A stretch of 64,000 bases of DNA from Mastigocoleus testarum BC008. Lineage in GTDB: Bacteria > Cyanobacteriota > Cyanobacteriia > Cyanobacteriales > Nostocaceae. The stretch covers positions 77,158-141,157 of the forward strand of contig NZ_LMTZ01000093.1 of assembly GCF_001456025.1 (NCBI RefSeq), in the 5' to 3' direction. Positions 18,516 through 25,974 of this stretch are shown one piece after another. Below the pieces are notes generated by a model. It saw only the letters and a list, made by a program, of their open reading frames with translations. It had not been told where the DNA came from and searched no databases. Made by a program: the position numbers and the translations under genes. How positions within the stretch are numbered: position 1 is the first letter of the stretch; the number at the start of each line of letters is the position of its first letter.

Positions 18516-18572
18516 ATTCCAGAGCTTTTGACTACATAATTCAAATATATTGTTAGCTAAAAGCTCTGGAAT
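18516..18572. terminator. 14-bp stem-loop after peptide 3
   Basis: ATTCCAGAGCTTTT (18516-18529) and AAAAGCTCTGGAAT (18559-18572) are perfect inverted repeats with a 29-nt loop, followed by TTT. It probably ends the transcript of peptide 3. Confidence 0.6.
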
Positions 18573-18687
18573 TTTCATACACTTCTTCGTAGTTATGAAA
18601 ATGTATTAGTAAATGTCACTGAAGTTTAGGTTTTGGTATTAATTGGTCGCTCTAATAGATTTCCGATCATATTGTGAGGTAAATTTG

Positions 18688-18966
18688 ATGTCTCATTCTT
18701 TAAATAAATTGGAATCATTAAGCGAATTATCTAGTCTTCAAGAAGAAGCTATTAGTGGTGGTAAATCCTCGTTGTATAAAATACCAAGATTTTCATATGT
18801 AGAATTTCCTTTCGGAAAATTATTTGGTTTAGAAATTAACCAAACTAGTTTTTACCAAAGAGAGGAGAGTTCTGATAGATTTTCTAAATCTGATGAAAAT
18901 GGTAATTTATCTGCAAATGATTCTAAAGTTGAAGAGACAGATATAAATCGTTTAACTATTGGTTAA
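18688..18966 (+). CDS. Double-glycine leader peptide 4
   Basis: 92 aa from ATG 18688, favoured because GTGAGGT lies at the right distance upstream; a longer frame to 18643 has no ribosome site. The leader (1-25) reads SLSELSSLQEEAISGG and is the most diverged of the set. The core is 67 aa, cysteine-free, with an N-Q-T-S-F block, NGNLSAND and a terminal EETDINRLTIG that parallel the TDF, GSIA and ETSGINAI blocks of peptides 1 and 3. Confidence 0.75.
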   Translation: MSHSLNKLESLSELSSLQEEAISGGKSSLYKIPRFSYVEFPFGKLFGLEINQTSFYQREESSDRFSKSDENGNLSANDSKVEETDINRLTIG

Positions 18967-19000
18967 ATAGTTGTATCTATAGTACCTTTGAAAGATTCTT

Positions 19001-19033
19001 GAGAAAGATGATTTAACTAATATTATCTTTCTC
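19001..19033. terminator. 9-bp stem-loop after peptide 4
   Basis: GAGAAAGAT (19001-19009) pairs with ATCTTTCTC (19025-19033), loop 15 nt, followed by CTTGTCCTTTTTG. It is a likely intrinsic terminator between peptide 4 and the 641-aa gene. Confidence 0.55.
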
Positions 19034-19285
19034 CTTGTCCTTTTTGTGTTAGATTCATCCTTGATTTAGCTATTTATTTTATAGCATTAAAACCATTTAT
19101 TATATTTTAAATATTTTGAGATTAACCAAAAATTATATATTTTAAAGTTGCGTGATTAATTCAAACTTTTGGAGAATTCCAATTTTTGGAGAATTCAAAT
19201 TTTTGAAAAATTTTAAGCTTACAACATAAGTATTATCAAACAATTTTTATAAATCTTGACTAAATTATTAACCTGAGGTGTCAAG

Positions 19286-21211
19286 ATGTCCAGAAGAAAT
19301 GTTCCGCTATCAAGCTTATTTGTAGAACTGTCTGAACAGGAACAGTCAGTAATCTCTGGTGGTTTTACAACCGGAAATAAAAAATCATATTTATCTAATA
19401 ATGAAGATAATATTATAGATAACTCTAATATCGTTAGCGCATATAACTCCACTCAGATATCTGTAGTTGAAAATTTTAATATCGAGAACTCTTTAAATAA
19501 TTTATTGGGTTCATCTACATTTTCTCTAAGTGCAGAAAGTATTGGTTCGAGTAGTATTTTGATTTCAGGTGACTCTTCATCCACAGAAGCACTGCTTCAT
19601 TCTGAAATATTTGCTACGCTTCCAACAAAGTATAAAGATGAAGTAAGTAAAGTATTAGATAATAACAAGATAAACAATTTTGCTTTAAGCATCACCCATT
19701 ATTCTGCAAATATTCAAGGAACGGAGACCTTTAATATTTATGGGTCTGCGGGTAGTATCGCAAGGTCATCAAGTTGGTCTTTGGACGTAGATACTGTTGC
19801 GGTTAGTGGTATATTCTTCCCTCAAACATCATCAAAATTAGATTTATCACATTTAATCCCAGGGAATAATCAATTTGGAACTCAGTTAACGAACAAACAA
19901 ACAAATATTAGTAATTTTGGTTTAAGTTTCACTTATTATTCTGCTGATTTTCAGCAAACGGACGTATCTAGGATTTCTGGATTCCTTGGTAGTGCGTTTA
20001 CATCATCTGCACTTTCTATGAATATAGATACTGAAGCTTTAAGTGGTATTTTTCTCTCAAAGCAAGTATCGTCACCTTTGATTCTATCCGGAAAAGAAAA
20101 TCAAGGTATTACAAGTTTCAGTGCTCAGAATATTAGTAATAGCTTTTTCGTTAATGAGTCTTTAGGTTCTTCCGATAATTTATGGTTGTCCCTCAACACG
20201 GTTTCAGGAATCGCAGGTAGTCAAGCAGGTTTATCTGCATCTTGGGAGAGAATTAGTGATATTTCTACAAATCTAAAGCAGTCAGATCTCAAAGGTTTAT
20301 TAGAAAATAATTTTGGTGCTAGTTTTGGTTTTAGTACTAGTGCTTATCATAGGGAAATATATAATACAAAATTCAATTTTCTTTCTGGTAACGTTGGTAG
20401 CACTGAAGAATTGATTGGTTCAATTTTGGGTATTACTCCAACTGATACTGAAAATGTACCGGATTTTGCGTTTTCAAATTTATCTTCAGGTTCCTCTACA
20501 GGTTCAGTTTTTGCAAGCTCATCGATAGATGTATCCCCCAGTTTGGGATTAAATTCAAGGTTAACTGAATTTACCAATCTCTATGCTTTCAATTACTTAA
20601 ATTCTGGGGGATTACCATTAGATAATCCTTCTGGAATTCAGTTAACTGATGATAGTAATAATTGGTTCACTAATCTTAGTGCTAGAAATAAAAATCTCAA
20701 TAATTTATATATCAATAGTTTTTTAAATGGAGGTAATTTAAATTCCCAGTTGGGAGCGATAGACTTAGATTCCCTCGCATTGACCTCTATAAGTACGTTA
20801 GGAAATAAATTTAAAAATTTAGAAGGTTTTACATCTGATTCTTCCATCAATACTTTGACAGAAAAAGATAATTTACTTGAAATTGGAAATTCAGGAATTG
20901 GTGATTATGCTTTCTTAAATAGTGATGTGTTTAGCTTTAATTCCGCTGATTATAGTAATTCTGATTTGTATAGTAGTGGTCGAAATTTAATAGGTAGTTC
21001 TCCTAACTCCTTTAAATCTGGAACAATTACTACAAATATTTCTAAAAATCTTCCAAGTTTAAGTAGTAATTTAATGCCTTCGATGTTTTTACTATTTACA
21101 GCTAATAGCTTTGACAATAGTATATTAGCTTTTGATAAAAATAGTCTGACAAACATGGCTAATTTATCTCACAAGTATAGTCTTGGTTCGAAAAAGAAAA
21201 TATCTCTCTAA
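19286..21211 (+). CDS. 641-aa Ser/Asn-rich repeat protein with the same double-glycine leader
   Basis: The N-terminus (residues 1-26, SSLFVELSEQEQSVISGG) is the same leader type as the four small peptides, and GAGGTG lies just upstream of ATG 19286. The 615 residues after GG are rich in Ser, Asn, Leu and Gly, appear to contain no cysteine, and have no catalytic motif. Degenerate repeats are visible: FALSITHYSANIQ through VDTVAVSGIFF (about 131-178), FGLSFTYYSADFQ through IDTEALSGIF (about 211-258), and FGFSTSAYHREIY onward (about 347-395). Each contains a GS-A/I block followed by DT...SGI, like GSIASG...DTSGL in peptide 3. It therefore looks like an expanded version of the small cores. It is 63 nt upstream of the HlyD gene. 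Possible roles are a large bacteriocin, adhesin or matrix protein; not decidable here. Confidence 0.75.
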   Translation: MSRRNVPLSSLFVELSEQEQSVISGGFTTGNKKSYLSNNEDNIIDNSNIVSAYNSTQISVVENFNIENSLNNLLGSSTFSLSAESIGSSSILISGDSSSTEALLHSEIFATLPTKYKDEVSKVLDNNKINNFALSITHYSANIQGTETFNIYGSAGSIARSSSWSLDVDTVAVSGIFFPQTSSKLDLSHLIPGNNQFGTQLTNKQTNISNFGLSFTYYSADFQQTDVSRISGFLGSAFTSSALSMNIDTEALSGIFLSKQVSSPLILSGKENQGITSFSAQNISNSFFVNESLGSSDNLWLSLNTVSGIAGSQAGLSASWERISDISTNLKQSDLKGLLENNFGASFGFSTSAYHREIYNTKFNFLSGNVGSTEELIGSILGITPTDTENVPDFAFSNLSSGSSTGSVFASSSIDVSPSLGLNSRLTEFTNLYAFNYLNSGGLPLDNPSGIQLTDDSNNWFTNLSARNKNLNNLYINSFLNGGNLNSQLGAIDLDSLALTSISTLGNKFKNLEGFTSDSSINTLTEKDNLLEIGNSGIGDYAFLNSDVFSFNSADYSNSDLYSSGRNLIGSSPNSFKSGTITTNISKNLPSLSSNLMPSMFLLFTANSFDNSILAFDKNSLTNMANLSHKYSLGSKKKISL

Positions 21212-21274
21212 CGTTAAAACAATGGTTTCTAAATTGGCAAATGATTTTGATTAAATACTTTAACTATAAATTTC

Positions 21275-22744
21275 ATGGACTCTTACACACCAACATCAAA
21301 TCAAATCCCGCAGCTTCAGGAAAATGAATTTCTTCCTCGAATTAGTTCTTGGTTAACCATCGGAGGAGGATTTTTAGTTATTTTATTTGTTTGTGGTGTA
21401 ACAGCTTCTTCGGTACTAGAATATAGAGTTGCAGTCAAAACCTTAGCTACAATTCGTCCCGCAGGAGAATTACGCTTAGTACAAACTGCAATTGATGGAA
21501 AAGTTCAAGAAATTAAAGTTAGTAAAAATCAAGTAGTCAAATTAGGACAAACAATTGCTAGTATTGATGATTTTCGTCTGCGAATCCGCAAAGAACAACT
21601 AAAAGATTCCATCGAAGAATCTCGTTTACAAATAGGACAGATGAATGCTCAGATCCGAGAATTAAGAGTGCAGATGCACGCCCAAAAAAGCTTAATGGAG
21701 CACAATATTTCAGTAGCTCATGCGGATCTGCAAAAAAATGAACGATCCTATCAAGACCGGAAAAATATTACAAATGCTGACTTAGAACAAGCGAAAATTA
21801 GTGAGAAATTTGCCCAGTCGAAATTAATAAGACTCCAAAAAGAAAAAGCTTTACAAGCAACTATCGAAGAAGCCAAAGCTTCTTTTAGATTAGCTAAAGC
21901 CCAAAGAGATAGGATGTTACCAATATTAAAAGAAGGAGCTATTTCACGTAATTATTTTGAAGAAAAAGAACAAACTGTTAAAGCAGCCCAAGCAAAATTA
22001 GAACAAGCAAAATCGTCAGCCAAAACCTTATTGGCTGAAACAGAAGAAGCTTTAAATATTGCTCAAGCCAATGTTATTAGAGCCAAAACTGCTGTCGATC
22101 CAAGTAATGCAAATATCTTAATTTCCCAACAAGGAATCCAACAAGCTAAAGCTAAAGGTGAAGCAACTATAGCCGCTTTAAACAAAGAACTACAAACTTT
22201 ATTTATATCCCGTCTGGAATTAGAAAAAAAATTACAGCGCGATATGAGGGAACTCAAACAAGTAGAGAAAGACCTAGCATTAACTATCATTCGCGCTCCC
22301 GTCGCTGGTACTGTACTGGAGTTAAATCTGCGTAACCCACAGCAAGTGTTGCGTTCCGGAGAAGTAATTGCAAATATAGCTCCTAGCGATGCTCCATTAA
22401 GAATCAAGGCTAAAGTTGCAGCTCAAGATATTGATAAAGTAAGACCGCAACAAAAAGTACAAATGCAGGTTTCTGCTTGTCCTTATCCTGACTTTGGCAC
22501 TCTTAAAGGTAAGGTTGCAAGTATTGCACCGGATGCTTTACCTAATAACACTAATGACGACGGAAACTCATCCATTGGGGCAGCCTATGAAGTTACTATC
22601 ATACCTGAAACTTTGCATGTGGGAGAAGGTGTTAATCAGTGTACTTTACTTCCGGGGATGGAAGGTAAAGCTAGCATCATTTCTCGTGAGGAAACAATAC
22701 TCAAGTTTATTCTCAGGAAAGCACGACTGATATCAAGTTTTTAG
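21275..22744 (+). CDS. HlyD-family membrane-fusion (adaptor) protein
   Basis: 489 aa. One membrane span at about 32-52, a half-lipoyl motif around ETA-type VQEIKVSKNQVVKLGQ (read in pieces, near 72-90), a long coiled-coil hairpin (about 95-330), then the second half-lipoyl with IRAPVAGTVLEL and a beta-barrel domain near GMEGKASI. This is the periplasmic adaptor of a type I secretion system and bridges the C39 exporter to an outer-membrane channel. It starts 63 nt after the 641-aa gene, so both are probably co-transcribed. No TolC homologue is encoded in the window. Confidence 0.9.
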   Translation: MDSYTPTSNQIPQLQENEFLPRISSWLTIGGGFLVILFVCGVTASSVLEYRVAVKTLATIRPAGELRLVQTAIDGKVQEIKVSKNQVVKLGQTIASIDDFRLRIRKEQLKDSIEESRLQIGQMNAQIRELRVQMHAQKSLMEHNISVAHADLQKNERSYQDRKNITNADLEQAKISEKFAQSKLIRLQKEKALQATIEEAKASFRLAKAQRDRMLPILKEGAISRNYFEEKEQTVKAAQAKLEQAKSSAKTLLAETEEALNIAQANVIRAKTAVDPSNANILISQQGIQQAKAKGEATIAALNKELQTLFISRLELEKKLQRDMRELKQVEKDLALTIIRAPVAGTVLELNLRNPQQVLRSGEVIANIAPSDAPLRIKAKVAAQDIDKVRPQQKVQMQVSACPYPDFGTLKGKVASIAPDALPNNTNDDGNSSIGAAYEVTIIPETLHVGEGVNQCTLLPGMEGKASIISREETILKFILRKARLISSF

Positions 22745-23051
22745 TTAATTGGTAATTGGTAATGGGTAATGGGTAATTTATTAATCACGTAAATTGCTAT
22801 TTACAAATCTGTTGAATTTGGATCCCCCTAACCCCCTTAAGAAGGAACATAAGATCGAAGCTCCCCAATTACTAAGGGGACAGGGTATTTAAGAGGATAT
22901 AAGAGAATCTAAAAGTTTTGCTCATAATCAGCAATTTGATTTAGTAATTTAGACTAAGTGACTGTAAAAATTAGAATCTAATTCTATAATTCTATCCTTT
23001 GGGATTAGCTTGATAACCAGAAGAATTTAAACACATTAAAGATTAAAGACT
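22745..23051. repeat. Intergenic region with a small GGTAATT/GGTAATG heptamer array
   Basis: Positions 22745-22780 carry five heptamers of the type TTGGTAA/TGGGTAA, another STRR class. Positions 22820-22885 hold a C-rich/G-rich pair (CCCCCTAACCCCC and AAGGGGACAGGG) typical of cyanobacterial intergenic elements. No gene. Confidence 0.6.
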
Positions 23052-25244
23052 ATGTTGTCTCTATTTAAAAAACGTACTAACTACGAATGCATTCGTCAAA
23101 ACAGTGAAGAAGACTGTGGAGCTGCTTGTTTAGCTTCGATATGCAAATATTACGGATATATTTTAAGTATTAACCGTAGCCGAGAAGCTGTAGGTACGGG
23201 ACAGTACGGTACAACTCTTTTGGGTTTAAAACGCGGTGCGGAATCCCTTGGTTTCAACGCTCGTTCGGTAAAAGCTTCCCCTGCAATTTTAGATAAATTA
23301 CAAGAACTGATTCTACCTACAATTATTCATTGGCAGGGACGTCATTGGGTAGTTTTATATGGTAAATCCGGGAAAAACTATGTAATTGCAGATCCAGCAT
23401 TTGGTTTGCGCTATCTCAGCAGACAGGAACTGAAAGAAGCTTGGGATGGAATAGCTCTATTACTGGAACCAGGTAATGATTTTTCCAAATCATCTCTAAC
23501 TTCAGATACTTCTCAAGATGGATTCGGACGCTTTTTTAAGCGAGTTTGGCGTTACAGAAACCTCCTAATCCAGGTTTTGATAGTTAACCTGGTTCTAGGT
23601 TTACTTTCCCTCGCTAGTCCAGTTTTAATCCAGATTTTGACTGATGATGTTTTAGTACGACAAGACACTGACCTATTAACAGTAGTTGCGATCGCTGTTA
23701 TAGGTATGACTCTATTTAGTGGGTGTTTGCAATTCTTACAGTCAATAATGATTGCTCACTTCAGTCAAAGAATACAGTTAGGACTAGTATTAGAATTTGG
23801 ACGCAAATTACTACACTTACCCTTAAGTTACTATGAAGCTCGTCGTAGTGGGGAAATTGTCAGTCGACTCAGAGATATTAACGAAATTAATCAGCTAGTA
23901 TCCCAAGTTGTTGCTAGCTTACCCAGTCAATTTTTTATCACCGTGATTTCTCTGGGTTTCATGCTTTTCTACAGTTGGAAATTGACCTTGGTTGCAGTAT
24001 TAATTTCCATCATCATGGCGCTTTCAGCCTTACCCATGCTCCCCGCTTTACGGCAAAAAACTCGCAGTCTTTTAGTCCTTTCAGCAGAAAACCAAGGTAT
24101 TTTAGTAGAGACATTCAAAGGTGCATTAGTTCTCAAAGTAACAAATGCTGTACCTCAATTCTGGGAAGAATTTCAGAGTCGTTTTGGTCGTCTAGCTAAT
24201 TTAACTTTTGGTACAATTCACATCAGTATTATCAACAGTACTATCACTAGGGTTGTTGCAAAACTTGGTGGGATTACCTTACTGGTAATGGGTAGCGTTT
24301 TGGTAATTAATCGGGAACTAAGCATTGGACAATTACTGGCTTTTAATGTCATGCAAGCCAACGTCTTAGCCTTTATTAGTTTAATAATGAACCTTGCAGA
24401 CGAATATTTTCGTTCTAAAACCGCCGTCACTCGCCTATTAGAGGTAATAGATGCGACTCCAGAAGCTGTGGAAGATACTAAGAAACCCTTTGTCGAAATT
24501 CCCGACGACAAAGATATATACTTCAACAGCATTTGTTTTCACCATATAGGAAGAGCAACCTTACTCGACGACTTTACAATTAAACTTCCCGGGGGTAAGG
24601 CGATCGCATTTATTGGTAAATCTGGTTGTGGTAAAAGCACTTTAGCTAAATTGATTACGGGTTTATATCAACCCCAATCAGGTAACATCCGCATTGGTTT
24701 GTATAACCTGCAAGATATTTCTTTGGAATGCTTGCGACAAAAAATAGTTTTAGTTCCTCAAGAACCCCATTTTTGGAGTCGTTCAATTCTAGAAAACTTC
24801 CGTTTGGGTAATCCTCAAGTTTCCTTGGAGCAAATTGTGATTGCTTGTCAGGTTGCAGAAGCTGATGAATTTATCAGCCAACTTCCAAATAAATATCAAA
24901 CAACCTTAGGAGAATTTGGAGCTAATTTATCTGGAGGACAAAGACAAAGACTGGCGATCGCTAGAGCAATAGTTAATAATCCTCCCATCCTGATTTTAGA
25001 TGAAGCAACTTCGGGATTAGACCCAATTAGCGAATCGAGGGTACTAAAACAACTTCTTTATCACCGCCAGGGTAAAACTACAATTATTATTACCCATCGA
25101 CCGAGCGCAATTAATCGTGCTGATTGGGTAGTTCTTTTAGAGAAAGGAAAAGTAGAACAACATGGTTCCCTTGAATATTTGCATTCAATTCCTGGGAAAC
25201 ATCAAGAGTTTTTGGGTTTATTGAGCCACTCCCCGCGATCATAG
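23052..25244 (+). CDS. C39-peptidase ABC exporter (PCAT) for double-glycine peptides
   Basis: 730 aa with three domains. Residues 10-140 are a C39 peptidase: catalytic Cys22 in EEDCGAACL, His in GRHWVVLYG, Asp in VIADPAFG. A six-helix ABC membrane domain follows (about 165-450). The nucleotide-binding domain has Walker A GKSGCGKST, signature LSGGQRQRLAIARA, Walker B PILILDEAT and the H-loop ITHRPS. Such exporters remove the leader after GG and pump the core across the inner membrane. All three catalytic residues are present, so it should be active. It lies about 300 nt after the HlyD gene, and five GG-leader genes upstream are the obvious substrates. Confidence 0.94.
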   Translation: MLSLFKKRTNYECIRQNSEEDCGAACLASICKYYGYILSINRSREAVGTGQYGTTLLGLKRGAESLGFNARSVKASPAILDKLQELILPTIIHWQGRHWVVLYGKSGKNYVIADPAFGLRYLSRQELKEAWDGIALLLEPGNDFSKSSLTSDTSQDGFGRFFKRVWRYRNLLIQVLIVNLVLGLLSLASPVLIQILTDDVLVRQDTDLLTVVAIAVIGMTLFSGCLQFLQSIMIAHFSQRIQLGLVLEFGRKLLHLPLSYYEARRSGEIVSRLRDINEINQLVSQVVASLPSQFFITVISLGFMLFYSWKLTLVAVLISIIMALSALPMLPALRQKTRSLLVLSAENQGILVETFKGALVLKVTNAVPQFWEEFQSRFGRLANLTFGTIHISIINSTITRVVAKLGGITLLVMGSVLVINRELSIGQLLAFNVMQANVLAFISLIMNLADEYFRSKTAVTRLLEVIDATPEAVEDTKKPFVEIPDDKDIYFNSICFHHIGRATLLDDFTIKLPGGKAIAFIGKSGCGKSTLAKLITGLYQPQSGNIRIGLYNLQDISLECLRQKIVLVPQEPHFWSRSILENFRLGNPQVSLEQIVIACQVAEADEFISQLPNKYQTTLGEFGANLSGGQRQRLAIARAIVNNPPILILDEATSGLDPISESRVLKQLLYHRQGKTTIIITHRPSAINRADWVVLLEKGKVEQHGSLEYLHSIPGKHQEFLGLLSHSPRS

Positions 25245-25330
25245 GATCGCGATACTTCAGACGTTAATGTATTTATCGCCACTTTCGCCAAATCCGAACA
25301 ACCGCACAAAGTTACATAAAATATTTATTT

Positions 25331-25459
25331 CGGACGCTGCGACAACCAGAAGATGTATCTGGAATCGTAGCGTTTCTTTCTCTCGATGAAACGAAATATA
25401 TCACAGGTTCGACTTTCTATATTGACGGTGGTTTATTGCGGAATTATAAGGAACAGTAA
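25331..25459 (+). pseudogene. Fragment of a short-chain dehydrogenase/reductase (C-terminus)
   Basis: The frame from 25331 to the TAA at 25457-25459 encodes 42 residues with RQPEDVSGIVAFL, YITGSTFYIDGG and NYKEQ, the standard C-terminal end of classical SDR enzymes. There is no start, no Rossmann region and no catalytic YxxxK, so only the last sixth of the gene remains. The preceding 70 nt (25265-25330) may be a scrambled continuation with a stop in frame. Confidence 0.8.
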
Positions 25460-25482
25460 TATTCTACCTTTTAAAGAGCTGA

Positions 25483-25839
25483 TTTATTAACCCCACCGAA
25501 TTTGATTATTCCTCCATCGGAGTGAAATCCAGGAATTTGTCACCCGAAGAAATAGCTAACACCGCTCGAGGAGATTTATCGGGATTTGAAGCCACCCAAC
25601 ACCTGATTACCGACCATCAAGTCAAAGTTGAAGGTGAATCTGCAACTTGTCAAGCTCACGTAAGAGCAATACATTTTCTACCCAACGAGGATGGTGATTC
25701 TATATTTGAAATGGGAGGATATTATACGGTTCATCTAATTCGCGATCAATGCGATTGGAAAATTCAGCGTTGGAAATTTCGGATTTTATGGTCCAGCGGA
25801 AATCAAGATTTATTTAAACTTGCTCGAGCGACGCTGTAA
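25483..25839 (+). pseudogene. 5'-truncated SnoaL-like (NTF2-fold) protein
   Basis: The frame opens after a stop at 25480-25482, contains a possible GTG start at 25522, and ends at 25839. The product has EFDYSSIG, LSPEEIANTARG, GFEATQHLITDHQV and the YTVHLIRDQCDWKIQRWKF end of SnoaL-like proteins. In full-length relatives some 30-40 residues precede the DYSS motif; these are missing, so this is a remnant or a shortened gene using GTG 25522 (105 aa). SDR and SnoaL-like genes often sit together in cyanobacteria, so both fragments probably come from one lost operon. Confidence 0.65.
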
Positions 25840-25974
25840 TTTCAATTAAGAATAGGAATGCGATTATCGTCCACTTTCATCAACCAAGATTTACTCAATA
25901 ATTCCGAGCGGCTGAAAAAAGTTACCCGAAATATCATCTCGGACGTATAAAAGCAATTAAAGGAGACAATATGC

